In this document: positions 11,901 to 26,900 of the stretch, in pieces
Layout: each line of letters starts with the position of its first letter
Numbering within the stretch: position 1 is the first letter of the stretch
Assembly (NCBI GenBank): GCA_964059195.1
Contig: CAXKWD010000011.1
Span: 27,775,791 to 27,839,790 of the forward strand
Reading direction: 5' to 3'
Source of the DNA: Ectobius pallidus
Lineage: Eukaryota > Arthropoda > Insecta > Blattodea > Ectobiidae
Length of the DNA stretch: 64,000 bases
Position numbers and translations under genes: made by a program
The notes under the pieces: generated by a model
What the model was told of the DNA's origin: nothing
Databases searched by the model: none
The model's input: the letters and a program-made list of their open reading frames with translations, nothing else

Positions 11901-14900
11901 TTGCATTTACAAAATTACATCAAAACACAAAATTAAAACCATATTAATTATACCTTCGAAAACTATGTAAAACCTATTCTTCCATTCATCAGCAGTTCGC
12001 CTATGCAGTTCACGGAATGAGTCTTCAAACACATGACTTCGCCTGACATGGACCGCCAGTTCCTCACGTCTAATGCCTTCATCCATTCTCTCAAGCTCAG
12101 ATCTGAAGTATCGCCGCTTCACATCAAAGTCTAATACACGCGTGTGATCCACTAACACTGCAAATGGGCCGTCTGCTAAATGAGTGGTTGACTGTCGCAG
12201 AATTTGGTTCAATACTGTCCGGTGTGTTTCTGCAATAGAAAAGAATGTTAATATCAATTTGTTTAACTTCTGCCATTCTGAATAAAATTATGGACATGAA
12301 AACTTTGTACTCAAACACTGAAAGGCATGACTTTTAATCCTCTTCTGATACCTTAGTAAACTTTGTAGTAAACACAAAAATAACAGACATCACACTTTTC
12401 TGCACTAACAACAAAGTTGCTATGAATAATGAAAGTATCCAGTATAATATAATTAGATGAAACTTATACAGTGAAGCAATAAACATTACCAACAAACCAA
12501 CTTCTGTGTAGAACATGAAGATCAGGATAATGGACCTTGAAACACTATTACTAAAATGATGGCAAGTGAAGCCAAAGTGTGACGATTCAACTCACATGAT
12601 AATCGTATTTAAATATACAGAATTCTTATTTCATTTCAATTTTGATACCTCCTGTCATCTTGAAGTTATGGGGTAAAAGACCTGTGTGGCTGAACTGTTA
12701 AGGCTAATGAACTACCGACTGAATGGCCAGTGTTTGATCCCAGCAGCAACAGGGAGATTTTTCTTCTCCTAGGAGTTTGAGAAAGTCTGAAACACTTGCT
12801 GCTGTATTATAAAACAGATATTAAAATTAAGGAGATAAAGATCTGAAACCCTCCAGGCAAATATGATTAAGAATAACTTCATGGCCTTATATCCAGGTCG
12901 GAAGTATTTCACCCAAGTTTTCGGCTTTAATCAGGGGACTTCCAGGAATACTTTTATCACCAGTCTGAGAAGTTACTCTTATATTACCTTTTATCTTGCA
13001 ATCAGTATGCAAAACTCTTCAGGAAATGCTTAAAAAGAATAATTCCACATAAGCATATACTACTGGGAAGCCCGAAAGCAAATGATGTTAAATCAAAGGC
13101 TTTAGAATATCTTTCTCGAGTTGTGATGCAGTGCAATATGCATGCAGATTTACTTGCATATTACACGGAAGCTGGTTTATGGCTGATCTGATAATTTTGA
13201 TTCCAATATATTGTTTTGTTTAATGTAATTAAATTTGATTTAACTGAATGTGCCATGAGGTTCGCGAAGATACTGTAGGCCGCTGAAGAAAAATATGTTA
13301 GATAAAGGACAAAATCCAAACAATTCTAACTGTCAATACAAATAAAAAGCTAGTTAAAAATAACAAATCAAAATCTCTAAACTCACTCACAAACAAAAAA
13401 AATGAAAATACAAATTACTGTAATACAAAAATTTTACACAACAGAATAATATTTACAGAAGAGTAAATAAAATTCCTTGATATTATAAAATGTATTTACG
13501 GTACACCAATATTGCAAGATAGTTTAAATTTGATTTTGTGCAAGAAGTGTGCTTTCTTTTGGTAACATGTTGAACAAACAATGGCAATTCTTCTAAACCA
13601 TTTCTTTCAGTTGCTTCATCTAACATTTGACTCACAAGGGAACTGTATAGGTTGTAATGTCGAAACCTACCTTCAAATTTTGCATATCGATTGGTCTTCA
13701 TTACAGATGGACAATTGCAAAAAATTAGCTGCTCATACAAACTTTTAGTGGGTGAAAATTAATTGTGAATCTTGCAAATTTGAAATATTGAGTAGCCTCA
13801 CACAGTTGTCGGCTAGAGAGGGTAGCAACTCGAATCTTCCCTACCTATTCTCAAATAAATAAGGGCCTACAATGTGCATCATATCGTCAGCTTAGAATGA
13901 AAACCTAATATCTCAAAAATAGAAGCAAAAGAAGTACTTTTAATTTATTATTAGATAGAAAAACACATCTCAACTATTTGTCAGCCAATATTACAATAAC
14001 AACATTTTTGCTGCCCTCTAGAGAGGAAAAAAGAAACCTAGTGTATTGGTAGGAAGCCTTATTAAGTGACAAAATCACGTGTGTGTTTTATGAGATTCGA
14101 GGTTTTCATTCTAAGCCGGCGATATGGAGAGCCTGTCAGCAATTTTACAGAATGAATGAACACATTATGTCTATATGAACCATACAATACTTACCAGCAA
14201 ATCTGAGGAATTTCTGCTGATCAGGTGGTAGCGCAACAGGAGAGGGAGGTACTTCCCAGTTGAAATTGAGGTAAGGTTGTTGTGATGCGTTTCCATCAGA
14301 ATCAGCTGGGAAGGGAGATACTGGGGCTACGTCCGGCTGGATAATGGCTACTTCAGGTGGTGCAGCATTTTCCCTATGGTTTTCTTGTACATTACGAGTT
14401 CCTTCGTCTCCATCTGTTGCCATACGATGTTCTTCTGCAGCTGTGGCATGCACGAGGAAGAAGGCCTCAACTGCAGGCTGCAATTTATGGAATTATTTTA
14501 TAGAATGATGACTACTAGTTTTTTATATATAAATATATTGTGAAACTATAATCCCATATCTATATAATTATTCTTGATATCATTCTTGTAAATAGTTCTG
14601 AGGAGAATTGAAATTAAAACCATTTCAAACACCATCAAAATTTATTACTTCACTCTCTAATCCAATTTTAAAAAGTAGATGTTTATTGCTACAACCTCTA
14701 AAATATAATTTTTATTTTCCATTACTACATGCTACAATCCCATATGTTCACTTCATGTTAAGTTTAGTTAAACAATCACCAATTTGAACTTATGCTGTGT
14801 TAACTAAAATTACAGATAAGACTATACAGTAACTTAATGAAACACACAACACCACATTTGCACAAGTCAGAATCTACGATTTGTTAATAAGTACATGATG

Positions 14901-17900
14901 TTTGATGTAAAGTTGGCAAATTGTAAATATGAACTTCTAAACCACTAATATTAATATTACCGGGGAAAGCTGAGTTGGAAACAGCTGATGATGATGGGGG
15001 ATACCCATTTAAAGATTATTCTAGGTCAGTGGTTCTTAACCTGGGTTCGATTAAACCCCAGGGGTTTGGCGAGTCAGTCTCGCGGGTTCAGCGGAGGTCA
15101 AAACACACCCAACTCATATGATTTGTGATGACACGCCCCGCTTGTCCATCATTGGCTGCAGGTGATCACGCAACTTTTTTTTTTTTTTTTGCAATTAAGA
15201 AGTGTTCAGTGAACGTGCATATGAAACTGGTGGGGTTATGACCATTAACAAGGTTAAGAACCACTGTTCTAGGTAAAAGTACCTAATAGTGAAGTTAGTG
15301 TGCATGTTTCTGTACTCAATATTGCTAGAGATTCTAAACCACTGCCAATTTTATATCCAAGATATGTATTTAAATTATAGATACTGATTTGTGCAGATGT
15401 GCTGCTGTAAATGAAAATTTCAAATGAATCATGGTCAATAAACTATATTACACATGGTAATGTAACATCTATAATTGTAAAGCTATGATCTTAAGTACAA
15501 ACACCAAGCCATCCTCAAGATAAAAGCATGTCTATAATTTTTATCAGTACTATACCTGAAGAACAAGAACTGCATGGTGGTCAGGGGTATCTGCTAACTC
15601 CAGCAGACACCTACTTAGAGTATCCCACAGTTCATCCAGCGTCAACTGCTCACTTAGTGGCGGCAACACAGGTTCATCATCAGTCTCTTTCTGAGGACCA
15701 GGGGGTCCAGGTGTTTCTAAAGAACACAAATTAATTTTTCCTGCTGAGTTCCCTGTACTCCATGGGAAAGAAATTTCAATAACAAATAACAGAAGACTGT
15801 GTAAGTAATTTTCAAACAGTATAGTTAGACTTTAAATTTTTCCCATTATTCAACGTAGGTAGTTTTTCTTTTAAACCCCCAAACAGGTTTTCATGAGATA
15901 TGGTGTTTCTCAATAAATTTTTTAACAAAAAGTCAAACATTCACCTAAAATGTGGAAATTATTCAAATTTCAGCAAAACTGCAAAATAACTGATAAAATT
16001 TTGTGAATTATGTTGGAAATAACGTGAAGGCAACCATAGATGGAAGCAATGCAATTTGATCATCAAAGGCGAACTGTAACGGTATAAATCAACAACTGAT
16101 GTTTCAGTCAATTTCATGTCAGATGGCCAATGAAAATGGGAGTTACTGTAGGTACATTAGTGTTTGCTGAAGCTTTTATTCCCTAAGAATCCTTATAAAA
16201 AAAATTAAAAAAGGGATTTTTTTTATAAATTTAAATAAAAATAGCTAAAATATTATTCGAAAATAAATATAAAAATATCTGTGAAATCCGGCAAAACATT
16301 TCACCAAAAATAGGTACCTGTACCAATTATTATCTCTGTAAAAATTTTGGCAGAAGAAAATAAGTTCTGCTCCTAGTCATGTAAGAATATTACAATGATT
16401 TAGGATTTTAATCTGTAATTAAATTTTGAACACCTCAAATTTCAATCCCTTGAGATAATACAGCGAGGAATAAAAAATTCTTACCTGCGTCAGAATCTGT
16501 ATCAAGTGGATCACTTGATGGAGCAGAGGTACGGACTGTAGTCGAGGCATTGCCAGCTGTCGCTGCATGGTTAGCCTCAGCTGTGGGATTAGCATCTGCT
16601 GTACGGTTAGGTTCAGCTGTTCGGTTAGCTTCTGCTGCATGGTTAACCTCCACTTCTTCTCCCCTTCTTGGAGGACGGGGATGTCTCCTGGTGGCTCGGT
16701 GGCAAGGTACATATCTTCGTATGTCAAAATCACCTCCTGGATTTGAGGTGGTATGCCTTGAAGAGTTGGCAGTACCTGTGTTGGTGGAATCCATACTTGG
16801 ACCAGGTGTTGTATCGTTACCAGTAGTGGCAGAATCCATACCTGATCCTGGCGCAGTGTCGTCGGCTGCTGCTGCTCCCTCATCAGCAGAACTGTCACCT
16901 TGCTGGAAATAGTCTAGGGATTCTGGGGGGAAAAGATGCAATGAAATTTAAAACAAGTGACATCTTAAATATCTTGCTTCAACAAGCCTTTAGTACCTCA
17001 TGCCTTCATATCAGTTTCCAATGAGATGCGGTCATTTAACATGAAGGTAGAAAACTGAGAATTTTACTTACCACTATTTTCTCTGTTTCTTTTATGTGCC
17101 AGTCGTACTGATTCTCTTATTTGAACAATCACTTTGAGAATTCTTAGGAAGAAAGCTTGACTTGAGGTTTTGCTCGTGAGAGTAGCCATGGACGGCAATT
17201 GAAGGTCACAACTAGTTTTTACTTTGGTAGGTGCTGTTACTATCACACTGTCTTTTGTAAATCTGAAACAACAAATGGGAGTATGAATTACAGTAAGCTT
17301 ATAAAAATGCATTATAATAAATCAATGAATCAGGATAGAGGGGGGAAAAACAAGGATTACTGAATTTTATCCCTTTCAGTGCTGAATTTACATATTCGTA
17401 TAAAGCATTCAAGTAAAATTAAAATAATTATTTTATTAACCTAATTATTCTGCTTTTAGCAGACCTCTTGAATGTGTTTCCCTTATCTGTTAAAACCTTA
17501 CAACTTTTCAATGCAAAATCCCTTATGGCAATATGGCTACTTCAAATATAAAATGGAAATTTTGTTTTTTAAAAGTGCGTAAAATGAAAAGTTTCTTCTA
17601 GGAAGGATAATATAAGAGAGTTAATTTATGTAGAAAGTAAAGCCAGTTTTATTCTTGAAATTAACAAGTGTGTTGATTTATTTGATGGAAGTTAACGTTA
17701 ATCCACAAAATTTTAGGTTCCTCTCAAAGAATATGTTTATTTTTTATTGGATGGCTGAAGTGGTCAATATTTATTTTGAAAGACTAGAGATTAAATTAAA
17801 ATATAGTGTATGAGTTCCTATTTTCAAGATTTTTAATACAACAGCTTATTTTGTTAGTAGGTAAGCGCTGTTAACTCACATCTAAAAAATGGTAAATCTG

Positions 17901-20900
17901 TTAAAATTACATTTCCTGTTTTGGCTAATCTATAAAAATGCAATATCTCAAAATAAGATTAATGTGGGTTAGCATTATCTTTAGAAAACTCAATTCATTT
18001 ATTAGTGAATCATTTTATCTACAGCCCAATTTTAAGATATAGGACACTCAAAATTTAAGGCAAGAATTTTTTTTTGTTCAAATTATGTCTCAGGAAGTTT
18101 CCAAGGTGCAATCAATCATCAGATGCCAGATACAATTAATTTAGTGCCATGTAATCAAAGATTACCTAAGAACAATTAAAGCCCAAACTAAAATAAGATT
18201 TAAATCAGCGGTAATTGCATATTTGCTGGATCTCCAGTTTTACACTATAGATGAATTTATGAACTATGAGTAAGATTTGAAGACAGATCCTTTATGGAGA
18301 AAGATACTTTTATTATCCTTTATGTTGATATACATGTTAGTTTTAAGATTAATGTTAATATTGAGTATAACTTGTACCTTAGTTTTTAAGATTAATGTTT
18401 AACTTGAAGACTAATTAATGTCTAATGTTCAAGATTTGAAATTAAGATTTGTAATTTTAGTTTTAAGATTAGTATTAGCAACTTTGATGAATCACCAGTT
18501 TGCGAGCATTGCTCATAATGTAAACGTATGTGATAATAAAGTTATTATTATTATTATTATTTGAAATAAAATGTCTATGTGTGGACAAAGGTGGCAAATA
18601 TTAAATACCTCACCTCTGAAATTCACATTTACAATAAATCTAAAATACAATGTTAATCCAACCTCATGATAAATTCAAACACACACCTGTCATGTACAAC
18701 TCCCTTAGGTGGGCGGTCGAGAGGATGCCCTTCCTCGCTTTGGGCCCTCTTCAGGGCACGGTTCATTGACTTAAGCTCTTGTAACAGAGCTCCGATGTGG
18801 TCGTTAACCATATTAGCAAGCTCCATAGCTCCGTCGAGCAGCAAATGAAGAATCTAGAAAAATTAACATCACAATGAAAGAATGGGACTACAGTAAAATA
18901 CCAGTATAACAAAATTTTCAGTATTACAAAATTATATAATGGCCTTTTCCCCTATTTAATATGTGTTAAAACATTTCATTATAACAAATTTAGAACTTTC
19001 AGTATAACACAATAAAATTTTGCTTATATGCCTGTATATCATTTTATTTTTTACGGCGTATGCTGTGTAATATTGACTCAGGGAGAGATATTAATGCTGA
19101 TTAGTGTTGAATGCTGAATGAAAATAGCTTAAGAAGAAATAATAATCGCTGCTTTAGAAAACCTAGAGTGAAGTGCTAGATGACACAGAAAGAAGAGAGA
19201 ACTGGAAAAGTAAGATGGGCCTGCAAGGGTGAATCTTAGTAACTATTTCAGTGGGGACTGTGATGTAATAGTGTAACAAGAAATCACAAATGATGGAATT
19301 GTGGCAGATATTTTGAGTGATAGAAATCCATGTGATGATGAGATTGAAGAGGAAGGTGTGCAACACTGTGATAAACAGAGTTTGACTCTTGTGCAGGCAA
19401 AACATGGTACATAGTCTTCAAGATTTTCTTCTATCACAACAGCAATATGCCACATTCCATTTTAAAGTCATGTGCAGTGGTTGGTGACTATTTTGACTTT
19501 TTCAAAAAATAAAGTCCAGAATATTGTACACCTGTAAAATTTCAGTATAACAAAATTTCACTATAACAAATTCATTACTGAGGTCCCCTAAATTTCGTTA
19601 TACTGGTATTTTACTGTATATATCTAAAAAACGAAAATTCTTCAGTCAGTGTATTATTGTAAGTAAAACAATGAAATTCTATAATCTGTAGAGAAAAATT
19701 TGTGTGGGTGGAAATCAATCTCAGGTATTCGGCTGAGTGTTTAGATGCCTAGACACACTGCTCCACAGGAACACAGTTTCATTTCAAATATTGTTCCAGG
19801 CCCCTACAGATGCTAGTGCACATACACAATCTAGCAAGGATCCTATCTCAATCTCTTGCCAAGTTTATTTATTACACCAAGATCTGACTGCACATAATAT
19901 GTAACGATTGCAGCCTGGATTTCTAAGAAAAATGCATATTTATTTTCAGACTCCTAAACATGAGCAAAAATGTTCTATTTCATAAGATACGCCTTGACAA
20001 GCAATTTTAATTTCACTGGATAGTGCTAATTTTGCTTATTCTGAGAGAAAAACGATTTTCCTGGAATATTTTATGACTTTGGGTTAAAATAACACATTTT
20101 ACCAAAAACTGTCCCACTAAAAATGCCTATTTCACTTCAAGACATTAACACCAGTTTCCTTTATTTTTGTCAGCTAATAGAATTAGTGAAAAATCCAGGC
20201 TATAAAACAATGTCAGATTTCTAAAATGCTTGCCGGTGAAGAAAGATTTATTAAAAGAGGAATTCATAAAAAAAAAGAACGGTGTTCCTTTTCACATGTG
20301 ACTGTGACGAAACAACATTTTCACTTACAAACTGCTCTTTACTGATAGGTACACAGGAGCTTCAAATAAGAAAATTTGGAGATGATCTTCCTTACATTTT
20401 CTAACAGCCAGATAAAATAAGAATTCTGTGAAACAAATGATATACTTGATTATCATCTAATATGTGTTTGCTCATTTTGTTCATTATTTCTTACACTTCC
20501 TTGGTTATTTGCTTGCTTATTTTACTATTTTATTTTGCTTATAAATCCAGGCTCTAGTCATTACTAATCTGGAATGTTCAGTATTGATTTTACGTATCAA
20601 AATTAGGCAAATATAAAAACAAAATAAGCATTTGACTGTTTAAGATCTTAAATCTATACACTAGCAGAAAAAACAAATGCTCTATTTGCATCAATTTTTA
20701 ACAACTGGTTTCATAGGATACTTTTCCCCATCCTCAGCTAGCCGTTGACTATTGGTTGTGTGGCAGTGTGGCTGGTATCTTTTGTCATGTGTGTGGTACT
20801 TCTCACTATCTTCACAATGTAGAGGATAAAACCACTATCTTCACAATGTAGACAACAAAGAACTACAAGCCATATCATAGCTATGCATAGCATACATAAA

Positions 20901-23900
20901 CATTTGTCAACCACTAGCTGAGGATTGTGGGGGGGGGGGGGAAGTGTCCCTTTAAAATTGATTTAAGAAGAGCAAACAGCATTTTTTTTAAATTTTGACT
21001 ATTCTGCTAGTGAATCAATACACTGTACTGTACATATTACTATGTATAAATATAACTTTTCACATATACGATTTCACCTATAGGACAGTTCATATACAAT
21101 AACTTCATATACTGATATTTTGTACACCACCCTTCCACCTACAGGACAATCACATACCATTATTAGTGTACTCTTTTCACAAACCACTTATAGTATACAG
21201 TGCATGCCGCTTATTATGAACACTTCGGGATGCAGCTTATCTGATAATATTAATCGATTGATAACAGTAGCCGAAAGAATTAACTGAAGGTTGTTTAACC
21301 ATATATAAAAACTATTTATTCATAAAATAATTTGTAACTTGAATCGTTGAACTACCCATAATACAGTAACAGACTGTAACCAACTAATTTTTTAATCAGT
21401 AACAACAAAGTTTGTAATTTCTTTTTCTGTAAGAGTCCACTAAACAATACTAAATACTCAGGAGTTACAAGTGTTTTTGGAAGTCTATACTGATCTCTGG
21501 TGAACACTGCATAGCAAAACATCTGAGGCCTGTCTATTCAAATCTTTTCATTTTACACTAGTAATCACTCCATGTTAACACTGTTATCTTCATAAATCAA
21601 AAGCCGTAGCTTACTGAGGGTGAAACGTGTTTTATTGCTTAAAAGAGACAGTTAGGTAATGCCACCCCCTCAAACTGGTCATCCTGTGAGCTGCCGTACC
21701 GCTACTTCCAATAGAACACAATAAAGTTGTGTTAGAAACAAAACCTTTAAAAAATGAAATTTTGAATGACGTACAGTACTTGGAAATAAAGCCGTAAAAA
21801 GGAAATTGTGGGAACATAAACCGAATCTTTGACCACAATAAACAGCATTATTTTCAATGTATCAATATTAATCTGTACAGGACTTCATAAAAATGATAAC
21901 ATTACCGGATTGATAACATCCGCAATTACATTGCAGTGTTCACCGTATTTCTTTCCAAGAATAACATTTGGTCTTATTACATACAAACCCTACATTTGCA
22001 ATTAGTTTTGATGAACTGCACTGGGGGTATTGTCAGCAAGACTAAGATTCTTGGCACACCGGTTGAAGGACACAGTTATGTCATGGAATTGTGGGACCAA
22101 TACCATGCAGCGTTAAGAAATTAACCCAAAAATATAAACCAGACAGAATCACGGCATAATCACTTCCAATTACATACAGGTAAGGCACATTCCTCACTGT
22201 ATATCTTGATCCCAGAGCTAATGAAGTAAGAAGATAGAGAGACAATGATGAAGGAAATGGACAGTGGGAGAAAATTGTTCCCAAATTTGAAGTAATAATG
22301 AATAGAAAGGAGCAGAATGTAGACAGGAATTATTATGAATACAAGACAAGCAATGAGTAATGGAATATCTGAGTACTTTAGGATATAATTTCACTGTATA
22401 GATCTGTGCAAAATGTTAGTTCTACTAAACGGATTAATATATTTAAAGTTCTTTGAATATCAACTTGTGTAGCCATTTAGTATATGGGATGTTCTATATG
22501 TGAAATGGTATATGTGAATCGGAGTGAATGTGAGTCTCGTATGAGAAACTGTATATGTAAACTATTTTGACCCCACATTGCCTGCCTGGTTAAGGGAAAA
22601 GATAAGCGAAACTACATTCTCCACAATTTGAAATCTGCTTCATGAATAACAAAACAGCTAAAAACTTTTATATGCAAAGACATTTCAGTTTGCCAATGTC
22701 TTTATCTACATGACGATTCCATCCAGATGAACTCTTAGGTTCTGACTACCACCTCTTGATAAAATTACTCATACATACTTTCCAGATAGCCTAACTGTAC
22801 TATCACCGCTGGTTTGCTATCGGGCAGAGTGCAGTAAAATTCCATAGTTAGGATAGTAGAGCCGTGAGCGCCGAAGTTTGTTTCTTCTAATTTGAGCTGC
22901 CTCTCCACTACATATGACAACTCTTTTGTAATATTTTTTTCTGGTTTTCTAGTTCTCTCCGATAAATATTTTATCAGCAGGTGGTAGTACAGGCCCTTAA
23001 TATTTTTACACTCAACACTGCCTTAGAAACTGTTCAATATCACACTCCTTTCTAATTTCCTGTCCTTCACTACGGTTTTAAACAAATCTGATATTCCAAA
23101 ACCAGTATGTGTTTGATGCTAGTTTACTGGACTGTATAAGCAAAACTTCATCAAGGTGCATTAAATATGAAGTTACTGTATTTCCCTAGAAACAAACGAC
23201 AGCGTTGGAATATGTAAAGTAATGCAAATTTCTGCTATAGCCACAGTGGCCAAACTGTGGCTCTTAATTAGTTCTGACGCTAAACTGAGAACTGTTAAAT
23301 TTTCTGGCCAGGTGATTTACATTTTTTCCTCAATAGAGAAATGACATTACACGAAGTGACACTAAACTGAACTGTTACCATCTCAAATATTCAGAAGGTA
23401 CCATGTTCCTGGCATGAAAACCATCAAACAACTGAATTAAGGCACAATGACCTGAGACAGTATCCAACAATGCTCACCATTCATACGACCGTACGTTCTA
23501 TACTTGTTAAAATTAAAATTAAAATTATAAATTATTGTTAAAATTAAAATTATACAGTAATCTTGCATTGTTTTCTTGGGATCCTCACCATTTGGTCCAT
23601 TTAATTTACAAAAATTGTTATGAGAATATTTTAGAAATGAATGTCATTATGAAATAAAAAATAAAAAATTCTATGAATCAACCTGATGAGATTTCATAAC
23701 CAATAAAATCGGGCTTCTTTGCAAAATTATGACAAAGTTTTTCTCTTTCTCTGACAATTTATAATTGAGGTGGTCAGCGCAACAGTAGTCTACAGCCTCC
23801 GACATAAAAAAATTAGATAGTGATGCTATTTGCATGACTTGGGGATGAACTTTATTCTTATATTAAGGTTGGTCTGATTACTTCTGGTGTAGGTAGTTTT

Positions 23901-26900
23901 AAAGTCTATAATCTGTTCCCTCTCGTATAAGTATAACCAAAATTTTGAAAACCAAAATAAGTAAATCCAAAGAAACTGGAGGCTATTAATGATATTCTCA
24001 AATATAATGATAATTTCATGACAATCTGATTTCTGTAACTAAGGCCGGTGTTCGGAGAAACTGTGGTGAACGGCAGTGAGCTTTTTCATTTACTTCATTC
24101 AAATATAAACATTGATTTTAGTCGAATACACAAATGACATGTAACTGTGGTAAAACATGCAAAAAGACTATGAGATTTGGAATGACTGAAGTTGACACAA
24201 TGTGAAAATTCTGAAAAATGATGTTCTGTACAGATGAGATGGTGATATAAGCATAGAGGAACTTAAGAATGTAGCATAAGCATTTACCATATCCCTTGTT
24301 GGATCAGGACAATTCGCCAAATTGAGGAGGAGGGCTGTAGCATCTTCAAGTCCCTCTTCTGAACAACTCTTTGAAGTGAGAACATCAATAGCAAGCTTCA
24401 AATGTTGTTCTGAAACGGGCATACTTTCGTCCTTGTCATCGGATTTCTTGGGAGCACTTCCCTCACGTCTTCGAAGGTAAGGATTAACCTCAGGAAGTCC
24501 AATTGAGATGAGGGAAAGCAATCTTAGTAACTTGTCTGTCAACAATGTACTCTTTTTCACCACTGGAGATGCTAACATTGTCAAAAGCTGACCAAATGCC
24601 GAACTGTCAAACGTCAGAGCATGTCCTTCTGATTCTGAAACACTATGGGCATGGGCCACACTTTTTCCTTTCCTTGTCCTTGTGGAGTCCAATCTGAGCA
24701 ACATGTCCCAGAAAGTAGCTCTAGAACCAGAACTGCTACCAGATGAACCAGGGGAGAGTTTTGCCCTTGAATCTGTTGAGCATGATGGATCTTTGTATTT
24801 CCCATCATCTTTGTTTTTCAAAGGCAGGAAGTAGCCTGGGAAGCTCTTGGCTAATGAGATCAGTACTTCAAGTGTGTGTCTGAAAATGTACAAATAAAAT
24901 AAAATTACCATTTTATGTTCTAGATTTCCTCTATGATATACGATATACAGAAAGAGCTCAAAACCAGAGCAACCCACATTATGCTTTATCTTTTTGATGA
25001 TTATGCTTTATTTTTGATAATGTATCTGGGTCATTCCATGTCAAGTGAACCAATTTTTTGTCAATTTTGAACATGACCATCTCCGATTTTAGTCATACTT
25101 GGTTGTCATGAAGTACCACCTGAGATATGTTAAAGTGCAAAATATCAGATTTTTATGTGTTGTAGTTTTCCAGTTATACCCTTCTGAAATATGGAAAAAA
25201 ACCAAATTTTCTGCATAAGTGCAATCACAAAATGACGCATAAATCAAGCTGGAATTGACATAGATGAGTGGGAAAAGTACCAAAATGTAGCTTATATTAT
25301 GAGCTTTAATTTGATATGTCACACGAGTACTTTCGAAAAAAAAATATTTTCAAGGTTACCCCCAAAAAATTTGAAAACTGAATTTTTCAAAAACCTATAT
25401 TTTGAAAATTTTGAAAAAAATCTCACAGAAACATACATATTTCAGCATCATGTCCTACAAGTTTTGTTATGGGATCGAAATGGGATCATATTTTTTTACA
25501 TTTATAACAAATACTATGCACGCTGGGTAAGAATATATGGCACCGTAATCTTGCACTTAATTCTAAAATTTCATTACAATCAAAAAGAAAAACTTACAGA
25601 AAACATGTTACCTTCCCTTCTTCAATGACAAAAACGTGAATTTATTGTCTACAGTAATTTTCTAGAGCCATGGTTGCCGCATCCATCTCTTCCTTCGAGA
25701 GGTAATAACTACGGCCAGTGGGACATGTAGGTTGCACAAGGGTGAGGATCTGAGAGAGAGGCACAGTCAGTTTATTTGGACAGTCACTTTTGAAAGTAAA
25801 TGATGGAGAAGGACCTGCAGGGTGCAGAAACATCAGTTCCACTATCTGTGCTGTCTCATTTTTGTCCACAACTACACCAAGCCACCAATGATTGTTGTTC
25901 TCACATGTAACATATCCTTTTACTTCTGCTAGCTTCAGCCTCTGTTGCACACGTGGTCCTAACACTGAAAAAGTGGATGACTGTTCACTTCTTGAAAATA
26001 CCTTTGTCAACAACACTTTATCTGACAATGGGATGAAACTGTGGAACTTCTGTGTGCCTGGTATTGCTTTTGTAGACAGAAATCTGTCTGCAAGTATTTT
26101 TTCCTCTTTGTTGTATTGTGCTTCATTGAAGAAGAAGAACTGCATGGAGTCGATGTTTTCCTCACTCCATGTAAACAGCTGTGCTGGTGTCATGATTTGA
26201 TGCTCGTATGGCCGCTGTAGGCTTGCCTTTCCTGCAAGTCTTTTCACAGTACCACCCAGACCGTCACATACTCCTTTCCCATGGGCTGTTGCATAGAAAT
26301 GCCACTCTGCCTCAATTCCAAAATCATGAACATGGTGGCATAAGTTTGAAAAGTTTTTTCTGTTTTTAAATTGCGCAGCTGCACCATCTGAGAAGTAGTA
26401 AATTTTTTTCAAATCTCTAATTACTTCCAACTTCAAATGAGAGATAAGCCTTTTCTGGAATAAATGAACAGCAGTGGTGTCATGCTGTAGACATTCAGAG
26501 ATACATACAATACTTTTGTAGTGTATATTATGATCATTGTAGTAGACTGCTATAGGAAAAATAGTTGCTTGATCATTGTTCCAATGAAAAGACTGGGCTT
26601 CATCCTGTAGTACAAACGAATAATTTTCTGCAAAGTCCATACATACCACAGCTTCATTTACTCCAATATTCTGCTTCAAGTGATTATAATATTCTGCCTG
26701 TCTTCTTGCAATAAAAGAATGTCTCTTCAAAATCAACAACTGTTCACACAAAGTTTCTATAAACTCATCTGCAGTTTTGATGAAGGTTACTAAATTACAT
26801 CTGTCAACAGAAACCCACTGCTTGTATGTAATGTTGTCCACCAGTTCATTATCTAGCAGCAACTGTAACTCATCTTTCAAATTATCTACACCTGGACATG

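Larger units (their letters stand above)
14478..15555. other. HUWE1 intron with a nested repeat pair
   Basis: Holds the hammerhead-like copy 3 with a hAT MITE inside it. The rest (14478-14934 and 15344-15555) is AT-rich with no exon or repeat recognised. Confidence 0.6.
18854..24287. other. Long HUWE1 intron (5.4 kb)
   Basis: Contains the pogo derivative (18891-19616) and the hammerhead-like inverted repeat (20662-21012), with a decayed tRNA-like stretch near 19705-19790. From about 21020 to 24287 I recognise no exon or defined repeat. The open frames at 21632-22284 and 19163-19455 have no domain likeness. Confidence 0.55.

Noticed and set aside
12860..12975. Eighth full member of the hammerhead-like family
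   Set aside because: Order of tail motifs fits on the minus strand, but R8 and stem II are lost; listed only as a decayed relative.
25299..25628. 109-codon frame and its mirror at 28144-28464
   Set aside because: Both come from the terminal inverted repeats of the transposon; they mirror each other because the arms do.
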